Source: Gloeophyllum trabeum ATCC 11539 (lineage: Eukaryota; Basidiomycota; Agaricomycetes; Gloeophyllales; Gloeophyllaceae). Taken from it: a stretch of DNA of 11,365 bases. The position numbers and the translations under genes are program-made. Positions 1-7,840 of this stretch are shown here, in pieces (within the stretch, counting starts at the first letter, position 1; every line of letters starts with the position of its first letter). The notes under the pieces are model-generated. The model saw nothing but the letters and a program-made list of their open reading frames with translations, ran no database searches and was not told the DNA's origin. Location of the stretch: positions 968,281-979,645 of the forward strand of contig NW_006920421.1 of assembly GCF_000344685.1 (NCBI RefSeq), in the 5' to 3' direction.

Positions 1-227
1 CCTACTGAAGCGATTCCCATTCACACTGGTTGTTAAAATGAAAGAGATATATTTTGTGAGAATTTGTCCGAAATGCGCTCTTTACCGCTTATGGTGCTAT
101 TTCACTCCCAAAATTGGGGCTGAAGAGTTATATCTGTACTGTGAGATCCGGGACACATAGCTAGGTAGACGTACTATAGGTAGGTAAGTGACAAGTGGTT
201 CATTAATTTTGGGATGCATAAAGTGAG

Positions 228-395
228 CGGCGCAACAGCGCCGCGGAAAGAAAAATGATTTTGACTTCCAGGTTGCTTAATTTCTTGCGATTCACATGAG
301 CAGTGGGATACACATAGAGGTGTCCATTCAAACTTAAAATACCACCAGGTTTTGCCTTAAGCTATCCAGAGAGTTAATACGGCGCGCAGCGCCGC
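228..395. repeat. Pair of similar GC-rich palindromes
   Basis: Two copies of a GGCGC-loop-GCGCC palindrome lie about 150 bp apart in the same orientation. The first reads cggcgcaacagcgccgcgg and the second cggcgcgcagcgccgcg. Each is followed by a similar A-rich tail (aaagaaaaat and aagcaaaatt). The arms can form short hairpins. They may be remnants of one small repeat family or of a tandem duplication. The function is unknown. Confidence 0.45.
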
Positions 396-538
396 GAAGC
401 AAAATTCATGTGCTGTGGAAACCGAAGAAACTAGCCTCGAGGGATATTTCACGCGAGGGAGATCCCTGAATATAGCACTAGTATACCCTTTCAATAATAT
501 GCCCCTTCTGAAGCTCACAGGGCCCGAACAGAGTGTCT

Positions 539-591
539 TTCCCTTCTCTTTCTCTCTCTCCTTCGATTTAATTTCTTTAATTTCTTTAATT
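539..591. repeat. CT-rich simple repeat followed by a 9-bp tandem repeat
   Basis: A polypyrimidine run (539-564, mainly CT repeats) passes directly into nearly three copies of the 9-mer tttaatttc (567-591). This is ordinary low-complexity DNA. It is useful mainly as a length-variable marker and explains the lysine/glutamate-rich frame read through it on the opposite strand. Confidence 0.85.
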
Positions 592-1258
592 GATCTAAAA
601 GTCCACACCTATAGTACATAAGCCCACGCCTTACCGGAGCGCAGGTCGTCAGAATCAGCAATGCGTTATCCGGAGCTTCTCGAGCGCCTCTTTGACACCG
701 ACATGATGGTATGTCGAGCGCTGAACGCTGAGGCCTGAGTATGGTTCCCTCCAAACGGGTCCAGGCACCACAGGAGAACCGTTCCATCAGCTGCACAGTA
801 CCCCAAGTCTGTTATGGTTAGCTCTTTACACTAAACTTCTCTTATTGACTTATCCGTCCTCTTCTTCTCGTTTGACAGGCTGCGTTCAACCCTTGATAGT
901 GATGCTTCCATCAGCGCTACTGGTAGTACTTCCATTTGACTTGCAGCTGATGACCAACTGAGAATTCCGTCAATGTATTTTCCTTGCGCTTGGAGTCATC
1001 AATAGGGTATGCATTCAAGGGCATGGGCATGAGTTTATGGTTTGATAAAGACCAGAATGAAACCCGAAGAAATATTCCCCGTCCGGTCGAAATGTCATCT
1101 ATTCTAGGCATACGTTGCAGCAGATTCCCTATCGGCTCCAGCAGACAGAATTGGCTGTTGTGTATGCCAGTATCCGGCCGTGGATCACACAGGTCACTTA
1201 GGTCTCACACCATAGTGCCAAAGTGCTTCAGGCCACTGTCCGAATCAGCGCCCTCTTT

Positions 1259-1732
1259 CTAATGCATAGCGATAGAGATTAGTTCTTTCAAATATATGAT
1301 CTGACTGGACAAAGGGCTCACAGCACGCTCCGGCAGTGAGAGGTCGCGCAATGCAAAGCTCTCGTGAGTTACATTAATCCGGACCGCGTTTGGAACTGCT
1401 GAACTTCTGGACGATGTCGGATAGTTATTACCACTGGCGCATTCCACAAGAGTGGAATCGGCGATATTCCCAGCATGTCCGCTGTTGAAGAAAGCCCGAT
1501 TGTTGAAACTTGTGACGAGCGCGTTGGCATACCTGACGCCGGCAGTTCGACATGTCGGTTGTCAGCGCGAAGGCACAATATGCATGATACATACAGTTTG
1601 GTTAGTATGATCCCTCTGGAAAAGACAATCAGCATGAAGGATACCATAGTAACACAGCTACTGACGGGCATTCATACAACAGAGTGTCCTTCAAGAAGAC
1701 TTGGGGGGAGTGGGCCAATGCTGTGCATGGCT
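1259..1732 (-). pseudogene. 3' part of interrupted DUF6534-like membrane-protein gene
   Basis: This is the C-terminal portion of the gene whose 5' part lies at 2481-3720. A short exon (1615-1595, after a tttccag acceptor) encodes GIILTKL. It is spliced through a 62-bp intron (1594-1533, GTATGT donor, GTCAG acceptor) to the last exon (1532-1259, 90 residues and a TAG stop). The junction restores KLYANALVTSFNNR. This matches the K-L-Y-x-N-x-L-(4 residues)-N-x-R block that ends the last membrane helix of DUF6534 proteins. The tail is Ser/Asn-rich and probably cytosolic, with a family-like I-x-V-x-x-E-S-F segment. The bases between 1732 and 1616 hold the distal remainder of the interrupted exon and an intron. 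The exact donor there is uncertain: one at 1692, just after ccccccaa, is possible but has a weak GTCTTC consensus. No N-terminal exons lie between this part and the inverted repeat at 1733-1748, so it is not an independent gene. Confidence 0.78.
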
Positions 1733-2480
1733 GGTTACGAGTCCTGAGCTGGGCATAAGATACTCCCTATTTTACACTGTATATCATAGAGCTGACACAA
1801 ATATTCCTATCTTTCTTGAAGTATTATTTGAATTTCACTAGACCTCTCAAGATCATCTTGTATATTCCTTGATTTGCTATAGAGCTCTGGTTATATTATG
1901 GATTTCCCGCATTTTTCACAAATTTTCTGGCCCTTCTACAGCCTGCAATCAATTCTAGATACCAATGATGTAATGGCTCTGCAGATTGGGTGAACCTGCA
2001 GAGAGCCTATGTCATAGAAGGCGGGAGCCAATCAGAGTCCAGGAATCCAAACCGACGCGGCCCGCACCTCAGCCACTGACTACAAGCCACTACAATAGTC
2101 AATTCCCACGATAAGCAATAAAAGTAAAACCGCCATGCGGACTAGGACAAGACACACAATCGATAAATTCACGAAAATGCTGTTGTAGACCCATATAGCA
2201 TACACCCCAGACTAGAGAAAATAAAAAAGAGATAGGACGAAGAATTGAGCCCGCAAATGAGCAAACAATGGTCCCAGAGACTACAAAAACGCGCCAAAAG
2301 TGGTTTTGTAGTCTCACATACAAACAGACTTTTAAACAGAGTTTCCAAAGTGTAGTCCACAATACAAACTATAACTCCCACGACTTCTCGGCACAAAAGG
2401 TTCTCACGGGGTACAACGTTCGGCACGCAGGCATATTTTGCGCGTAAGGACTCGTCCTTCGTACCTCAGGACTCGTAACC
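1733..2480. mobile_element. Non-autonomous TIR element inserted in the membrane-protein gene
   Basis: The segment is bounded by perfect 16-bp inverted repeats: ggttacgagtcctgag at 1733-1748 and its reverse complement at 2465-2480. Homology to the DUF6534 family stops at exactly these borders on both sides. The 748-bp body has no transposase-like frame. Small minus-strand frames at 2099-2426 are Phe/Leu/Cys-rich and match nothing I know. Inside there is an 8-bp-stem hairpin (ctctgcag at 1977-1984 with its complement at 1996-2003). The motif gagtcct recurs just inside the right repeat. No clear target duplication is visible. A CAT trinucleotide lies close to both ends, four bases before the left repeat and one base after the right one, but this is weak. 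I infer a MITE-like insertion of unknown superfamily. Confidence 0.6.
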
Positions 2481-3720
2481 TCATTTGATTCCGGGTGGGC
2501 CACGAAGTGAACGAGATGACTCACTGACAATATGACGAACAGCACGCCCTCCATAATCGCCACTGACGCTTTGTTTTGTGTTAGGGACTAGACACATAGC
2601 GAGACATTCCCTTGTCTCACCTGTCAAACTACCGGTCTCCACAACGAAAGTTACAAGCCTGCACACAAGTCGGTCGGATTTATTCACTCCAGACCTAGCC
2701 CTCACTAGCTATCAACGTGGGGCATCACGTAATGATGTTCAACACAGGGTCACGTTATATGTATCGTATACTTACAGTAACTGTCATTATCACAGCAATG
2801 CCAACATCAAGTACAGCGCCCGCCAAGAGCTGGCCCTATGGTACATGGCTGATTAAGGAAGTAGACGCAAGAGGCCAAACGGACGTACTGAGACAAGCGG
2901 GGTCACTGCAGATGCCTCAGCAGCAGACTTGACATTCTTTATCTTGAGAGGTGAGGAGCGGGCATTAGGACGTGTATGCCGCATTGTATGAACCCATACC
3001 TTGGAGCCAACCACAATTCCGAAGGTCATGATGCCCAGCGCAAACTGACCATGGGAGTGGAACCATGGTAAACAGGTGTCTGCTTCGGATAAAAATACAA
3101 CCCACCACCGCGATGACTGCCGAGAAGACTCGAGTCCCCGTGAGGACCAAGATCCTCCAGGCATAGAGGATTTGCACAACCGCTGCGACTATGGCAGTCA
3201 TAATAACCACACTGAACCAACTGTTGTTGAAGGAGGTAAGGACGTTGACATTCCCGTACGAGTACACATAGACCATATATACGTCCGATGTGATAAGTCC
3301 CGTCTGCACGCATTCCCATATGAAAACACCGTAAACTTTGGAGCGTGTGGTGCAGATGAAATTAGATCAACACTGGTAGTCACCGTCAGTAAGATAGCGA
3401 GAATCGAACCTAGGGCTTTGATCCAAAATGTATCATGTTGGAACCAAATATGATATAGATCTAACGGAAACACCCCGTGGGTTCTATTGAGTAGACCTTC
3501 CAGGATATTAGAAAAGACTCACAAATTTGGGTCGATAAAACTCCTTGCATGCCCCAGTTCATGAGGAATCCAAGGATCTCCAGAGCAACATCAGCGGAAT
3601 AAGCAGCAAAGGGCTACGACTCCTACTAACTTGTGGTCCAGCGCTAGAGAACAATGCATTAGCACTAGATTCTGCTATGATATTCCAGGAAGATGCATAC
3701 AGACGATTCACCGAGGGCAT
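2369..3720 (-). pseudogene. 5' part of DUF6534-like seven-helix membrane-protein gene, interrupted
   Basis: Nine exons join in phase: 3720-3712, 3613-3523, 3460-3410, 3335-3106, 3044-3000, 2942-2889, 2835-2776, 2708-2621 and 2568 onward. The introns are 98, 62, 74, 61, 57, 53, 67 and 52 bp. The product shows the order typical of Agaricomycete DUF6534 integral membrane proteins. There is a first helix with LGFLMNWGMQGVLSTQ (residues 17-32), a Y-L-Y-H loop, then VYGVFIWECVQT (51-62). The central helix pair ends in VVQILYAWRILVL. GQLLAGAVLDVGIAVIM (161-177) follows, then RSGVNKSDRLV and the FVVETGSLT block before helix seven. The substrate and function of the family are unknown. The last exon runs through codons for FVAHPESNE at about residue 239 straight into the inverted repeat at 2480, and then reads nonsense to a TAG at 2371-2369. 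The conserved KLYxN segment is missing here and appears downstream at 1615-1259. Exon 1 and the 2569 acceptor (alternative at 2563) are the least certain. The gene might still make a truncated protein. Confidence 0.83.
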
Positions 3721-3818
3721 GGCGGTTGCCGGGCAGGACATGTTTGCTAGGACTCCAAGTAATTTCCAGAGGAGGGAATGGCGTGGGCGAGGACACGATG
3801 TCACCGGTGCAGATACAT

Positions 3819-3832
3819 CTTATAAAAGCAGT
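3819..3832. promoter_or_regulatory. TATA-like box upstream of the membrane-protein gene
   Basis: The plus strand reads tataaaag at 3821-3828. The minus strand reads ttttataagat, about 100 bp upstream of the proposed minus-strand ATG at 3720. It could serve either direction, and no other promoter element is evident. This rests on position and motif only. Confidence 0.25.
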
Positions 3833-5070
3833 CAATTGATCTCCGGGCAAGCCTTGGCCGCAGTGAATACAATTGACATAGTATGATCTCACGACACACT
3901 TTTGATCCTCGGATCATAGTGCATACTGAGGTCGTCCACAATTCAATGACTTCTCTTCGACACTGGTAATCTTATGGACCAGGTGCATGCCAGCAAAATC
4001 CCAGAATTAGGATAGCACTATCTGCGACTCCCAGTCTGTTAATCAAGTTCCTGTGGACCCGAAGATACGCCAAACGTGTAGAATCGGAGCTATGCCCTAG
4101 GCTGTGGAAGCACAGTCCTGCGAGCCTCCTGATATCACAAGGAACATACCAGTTACCAACCGGCAGCGCCAGATGTCGCTGCATCTCCATCACGATTACC
4201 GCTACCTTGGGAGCGGTCAAGTTACTCTCCCCGAGTCATTACTTAGCAGGTTGTCCGACATATTGACAAGATCATGCTTCCCTAGCTGTGCCCGTGCAAC
4301 TGGGAAGTGACCGGCTGGCTCAATGGTGCCTCAGGTGAACACGGGGTAGATCATGTAACAGCAAATTGACTGCAACGAAAGTCAACTGTCAGTTAGAGGA
4401 AGATTTTGGATGTTTGGGTGTTACTTGGCGCGGCGTTGAGTGCTTACTCAATACTATCAGCCGCCAGACTCACGGCCAGAGCATTGGAGCATTCACAAGC
4501 GGTTTCGACCCTAAGGGACATCAGATACTACCAGGTTGTTTTTGCGGAGTCCGGTCAACTTCTGACATGACCGTTCTGGGCCAGGGCCCAGGACTCGCAG
4601 CCGTTTCGGGAAGACATCGCTTCGAACTGGCCCACGAATCCGGTCCTCGGAAGGTGAGTTCACGGCTGCCAGAGACTCGTGACAGTCTTTAAATGCAACA
4701 AGATGCTAGTGTTCCAGGAGAAAGTTGCTGGCCTTCAAGTTACTTTGACCTAAGGTTGCACGAACCCCACACTGGTACTTGGGGGGAGGGTTCCGTCTAG
4801 TGTTCGGGGAGAAAGTCGGCGGTAGTTAAAATAGCTCTGCTTGCTGCAAGTAACCTGTGTAATTCCTTACATTGACTCGAGCTCTTTAGACCATCAGATT
4901 CACTATATATATGCATCTGTCGTTGATGTGGGCTTTCCATGAGGCATGCGAGCAGAGCTGCCGCAGCCACAGGGCTGCAAAGCAGTGTGACTCGGCGGGC
5001 AAGAGATTGTACAGGGAATTCCGCGGGCTCTGATTGGCTGGGAATTCCCTTTCCTAAATCTTTCGCCCGG
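3833..5070. other. Unassigned region, no gene family recognised
   Basis: The longest open frame is 4366-4692 on the plus strand (108 codons). It ends 39 codons after a compact GQGPG stretch and contains a good GTGAGT donor in codons 95-97 (at 4653). I recognise no domain. Equally open but unrelated frames run on the opposite strand over the same GC-richer bases, so coding is not established. A minus-strand frame at 4220-3972 is also unassigned. Towards the right, 4770-4815 carries a G-rich motif that recurs at 6010-6035. Positions 5014-5049 carry two GGGAATTCC palindromes around a ctctgattggct (CCAAT-box-like) core. Confidence 0.4.
5014..5049. repeat. Twin GGGAATTCC palindromes around a CCAAT-like core
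   Basis: gggaattcc occurs at 5014-5022 and gggaattccc at 5040-5049. Between them lies gcgggctctgattggct, whose complement contains AGCCAATC, a CCAAT-box-type motif. The 12-mer ctctgattggct also occurs on the minus strand inside the 1733-2480 element (near 2038-2027), with partly matching flanks. It may be a regulatory site or a shared repeat fragment. Confidence 0.3.
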
Positions 5071-5153
5071 CCCTACAGTACTTTGCATAAAAGTCCGGAA
5101 ACCGCGATTCGCGAAATGTTGTTTGTGCCAGCCAAATAAACCTATATGGGGTA
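5071..5153 (-). repeat. Left arm of an 83-bp inverted repeat
   Basis: Read on the minus strand from 5153, this arm aligns without a gap to 5819-5901 on the plus strand, with 64 of 83 bases identical by my count. Conserved blocks include ggctgg-caca, cgcgaa-cgc, gtttccgg and a gcaaag-actgta block. The two arms face each other across a pogo-like MITE. Similarity stops sharply at the outer end, beyond gcaaagtactgta. This pattern suits degenerate terminal inverted repeats of an older element, or an inverted duplication. Confidence 0.6.
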
Positions 5154-5323
5154 GTCGATCACCGTAACGCGGGCTGTTGACTGGTTGGCGGGACGCTTCG
5201 ACATCCATGTATGAGGGTCGTTCTTGGGGGATTTTAACCTCTGCGTGCTCGATATCCTAAAGAGATACAGATCTGAACATTATTTAGCCTTGAGACGGGC
5301 ATTTGTGTCCCAGGAGTGATATA
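5154..5323. other. Spacer between the left inverted arm and the MITE
   Basis: About 170 bp lie between the left arm of the 83-bp inverted repeat and the TA that starts the MITE. I see no gene or obvious motif. The corresponding spacer on the right side (5782-5818) is only 37 bp and not similar, so the larger inverted repeat is asymmetric around the MITE. Confidence 0.4.
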
Positions 5324-5779
5324 CAGTCGACTCTCCCATAACCCATAGCGGTCCGTGGACCCAGAAAGGTATGGGTTTTCGGAGACCATGGGTTACCGGA
5401 GTGTGACATAATGTGACATTGGCGGGTAGCGTGACATGTGGCAGGGCGCGCGGCATATGCCGGATGGTCCACATCATGCTATATGTCGCCTGGTATGGGT
5501 GCCCACTGCCATATTGGTATAGTTTCTGGGTCGGAGTATTGAACAACTCCATAGTAAATGTTTTAAAAGTAGTAAATGGTGGTCGATAGGGGTCTGATTG
5601 AGCTAATAATAGGATGATTTATGGGTTATGGACCCTCCAGGAAGGTATGGGTTATGGGGTATCAGAGAGTTATGGGTTGTCGCGACGATTAATTAGGAAC
5701 CAAATTGGTGGACGCAAAAATGTATGGGTTATTAGAGGTTATGGGTTATTGGAGGTATGGGTTAAGGGAGAGTCGACTG
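5324..5779. mobile_element. pogo/Fot1-like MITE with TA target duplication
   Basis: This 456-bp element starts cagtcgactctcccataa and ends with the inverted complement. The terminal inverted repeats match at 24 of 25 positions. It is flanked by TA on both sides (5322-5323 and 5780-5781). TA duplication and CAG termini are features of the pogo/Fot1/Tigger branch of Tc1/mariner transposons. The body has no transposase frame, so it must have been mobilised in trans. The right half carries six copies of TATGGGTT (near 5622, 5646, 5669, 5722, 5739 and 5755). The left half carries at least three copies in either orientation. The near-intact termini suggest a younger insertion than the surrounding inverted repeat. 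Confidence 0.82.
5622..5763 (+). repeat. Subterminal TATGGGTT(A) repeats of the MITE
   Basis: tatgggtt or tatgggtta occurs six times in about 140 bp, spaced irregularly (roughly 16-53 bp), always in the same orientation and merging into the right terminal repeat. Clustered subterminal repeats are a known feature of some cut-and-paste elements and often bind the transposase. That role is inferred here. Confidence 0.65.
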
Positions 5780-5818
5780 TAGGCTGACTCGAGGACCGTC
5801 GCGCCCTCGGTCAGGTGT

Positions 5819-5901
5819 TACCCTATAAGGGATTGTCTGGCTGGGACAAACAGAAATGCGCGAAACGCAGTTTCCGGCCTTCTTTGCAAAGCACTGTAAA
5901 G
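5819..5901 (+). repeat. Right arm of an 83-bp inverted repeat
   Basis: This is the plus-strand partner of the arm at 5071-5153 (77% identity, same length, no gaps). The arm itself contains a small internal palindrome around gcgcgaaacgc. Beyond 5901 the two flanks share nothing obvious. Confidence 0.6.
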
Positions 5902-6671
5902 ACTGCAACTCACGAAACATGGGCCGGATATGGCGACAGCATGAGGATGCCGTGCGAAAGCAGTCTGACCAAGGGAGTCTCCTCAATCAGACTCACTTCC
6001 CCGACTCCCACGGTAGTTGGGAGGAGGGTTCTGTCGGGAAGAAATGGTCGCTCCACCATACAACTCGCTCTCGCCGTGATAACCTCATGTAAGCAACAGT
6101 CCCAACTGGACCGACACCACTTTCGTTTCAACTTGAAGACAACTGCCCGCACACGCCTAACGTGAACGATCAAGTGATGCAAGTGCATAGCATTCGATAA
6201 AAGGATGCATTCAAACAAGTGAGGCCAATAGATGAGACTAGCATCTCTGAGCAGCAACCGGTAACTCGAGAAGCCCCTTTAAATACTGATGTAGATATAA
6301 GACAGGACTATATGAATACTGTGTACATGTCTGTCAAGAGTGGCATTCCGCAGCTTGACCACACACTAGTACTGGAATACTTAATGGTTTCTGACTGGAG
6401 TTGGGGATTGGCGCTTGCACTGCTACAATGGATTACTTTCTAACTGCGACTAAACGGTTGTAACCTGGTATGGGAGGCACGGGCTTTATTTGAATTTGGG
6501 CTTCGTTAGCGCTGTGTCCATATGGTGGCCAAATCGAGTCTCAAATGACTGTAAACAAATGTGATGATACTTCACGCGAACTTCGTAGTCAAATATTAAT
6601 CATCCAAGTACCCATGGCTTCGATCGCGACATAAATTCCTGGGTGAATCTGGGCCATTTTCCACCTGTCCA
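5902..6671. other. Region without a recognised gene, 3' flank of the FMP52-like gene
   Basis: A plus-strand frame at 6219-6443 (74 codons, acidic first half, hydrophobic end) is open but matches no family I know and has no convincing partner exons. The last ~100 bp before 6672 should hold the 3' UTR and poly(A) signals of the minus-strand FMP52-like gene. I see no clear polyadenylation motif. Nothing else could be supported. Confidence 0.4.
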
Positions 6672-7840
6672 TCATTGGGCGGCCCCGGAGAGTGAAATGC
6701 ACTCTGAGTTCCCTACCACGGTAAAATTTCTCCCGTCTTCACCTCCCGAAGTCGCTTGCCCCTGTGATAACAAAGCTACACTGCCCGATTCTCCGGCAAT
6801 GCGCATACTTTTCGCAAGCAACGGTACCTATGGTCAACGTTCAGTTCCCACCAATACTAACGGTGTGTATACCGTGCGGAGACACGTACATCAATGATAA
6901 ATCGTGGGCCCAGATACCTCTGGAGCACAGACATAAGTAGACTATGAATCGGGATTGGCAAACCGCGAGTCCAGCATTAATGCGGATCAAGTTGAGCAAA
7001 GCACAACACACGTACATCATGACTGCCTCGAAAGGCCTACTCTCACCTCGCTCAGCACCCCGTAAGAAACCTGGTCTGAGGATGATTGTCTCTTCGTATC
7101 CCAGTGATGCAAGCGCCATCTCGGTGAGGCCCTTACTCCTGAAAGGCGCGGGAGTTGCCAGTATTATGCAAAGCACAAAACTCGCGGTACCTACCTGAGG
7201 TACAGTAAAGACGCATTTGGGCTCGCGCCGTTGCTCTTATGCAAGCGGGAGGGACGTAAGGACTTATCGAACGGAATGCTACATATATGTACCCACAGAG
7301 AGGTAGACAAGACGCTGCGTGTGCTGGGGATCGTTGGATTTTGCTGCTCGAGCGGCATTTACGACATAGCTGATGACCCATTATTTAGCACAGGTCCCCG
7401 TAGTGTCTGGAGTAGAGACGTACTCTCGATCTATCCTTTCAAATGCAGCAGAGTTACCCGCCTTTGCTCTGGTGGTCCCCAGTCTTGAAGTTCCGCCACG
7501 TCAGTATGTAGAGTTACCCACGACGCACATGAGGAGGACCGTACATGATATAGACGACGTCCCACTTTCCCTCTCTCAAACCCGCCTCTTCGACCTTTTC
7601 GAAGTCTATCGTCTTCTGTTCGAGCTTCTCCTTGTCCTGCAGGTCGTCAGGCGATGTCACCCAGCGCCCGTACTCGCCCACGCGGCTATACTGAGAGCAC
7701 GCAAGTAGTTCACGCAGGAGATGCTTCCCCGTCGCGCCAGTGGCGCCCAATAAAAGTGCAGATCTACCAGTAGCTAAATTGCAGCATTGGAGACTAGTGT
7801 CAACAACTATGATGACAGGGACCTGCGACCTACCTGCCAT
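6672..7840 (-). CDS. FMP52: FMP52-like NAD(P)-binding mitochondrial outer-membrane protein
   Basis: Eight exons join in phase into 246 codons plus TGA: 7840-7834, 7773-7545, 7483-7424, 7369-7297, 7235-7195, 7138-7016, 6941-6890 and 6827-6672. The seven introns are 54-74 bp with GT-AG ends, four of them with GTACG/GTAGG donors. The product is an atypical short-chain-dehydrogenase-fold protein of the FMP52/HTATIP2 (TIP30) family. It has an N-terminal dinucleotide-binding loop GATGATG (residues 12-18, GxxGxxG), then DVVYI-ILGTTR (residues 74-84), RLVYLS (118-123), a Y-x-x-x-K pair (Y135, K139) in LLYLRSKGLTE, and RPGFLRGAERGESR (158-171). The C-terminal NFTVVGNS matches the family's conserved FTVIGN end. 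In yeast Fmp52 is found in the mitochondrial outer membrane, and the substrate is not known. The length is normal for the family and nothing is missing. The start exon encodes only MA plus one base, which is small but keeps phase. The gene appears functional. Confidence 0.93.

Larger units (their letters stand above)
1..1258. other. Intergenic region with no recognised gene
   Basis: I see no exon chain or protein family on either strand. Several open frames of 60-90 codons exist, for example 984-1262 on the plus strand and 917-1111 on the minus strand. None resembles a family I know and none joins into a consistent spliced product. Two similar GC-rich palindromes (near 228-243 and 381-395) and a pyrimidine/AT repeat (539-591) are listed separately. 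The right end is the 3' flank of the minus-strand membrane-protein gene whose stop lies at 1261-1259. Confidence 0.5.
4761..6037 (+). repeat. Direct repeat pair around the nested inverted-repeat region
   Basis: The stretches at about 4761-4797 and 5999-6032 align as cgaaccccac(act)ggtacttgg and cgactcccacggtagttgg. Both continue into ggagggtt(c/t)(c/t)gtc and, after an 8-bp gap, into a g-g-a-g-a-a-a segment. They have the same orientation and flank the nested inverted repeats at 5071-5901. They could be ends of an older composite insertion or dispersed copies of one repeat. The similarity is short and G-rich, so chance is not excluded. Confidence 0.35.

Noticed and set aside
1369..1671. Minus-strand 100-codon frame read as one continuous protein
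   Set aside because: Only its VFSRGIILTKL part matches the family. The reading then crosses an intron, and splicing into another frame gives the conserved KLYANALV end.
3398..3425. ggttcgattc on the minus strand resembling a tRNA T-arm
   Set aside because: The flanking bases do not pair into a T stem, no anticodon or acceptor arm fits, and the site lies in an intron (3409-3336) and at the end of the exon before it.
3076..3453. Plus-strand 125-codon frame, one of the longest in the window
   Set aside because: It is the antisense shadow of the membrane-protein gene, whose minus-strand exons match a known family.
4366..4692. Plus-strand 108-codon frame with a GTGAGT donor near its end
   Set aside because: No family match, no partner exons, and equally open frames on the opposite strand. 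It is kept only as a note in the region description.
5324..5779. TATGGGTT repeats as a telomere-like array
   Set aside because: The spacing is irregular, the unit is not TTAGGG, and the copies lie inside a bounded TIR element.
6643..6897. Plus-strand 84-codon frame
   Set aside because: It lies antisense over the last exons of the well-supported FMP52-like gene.
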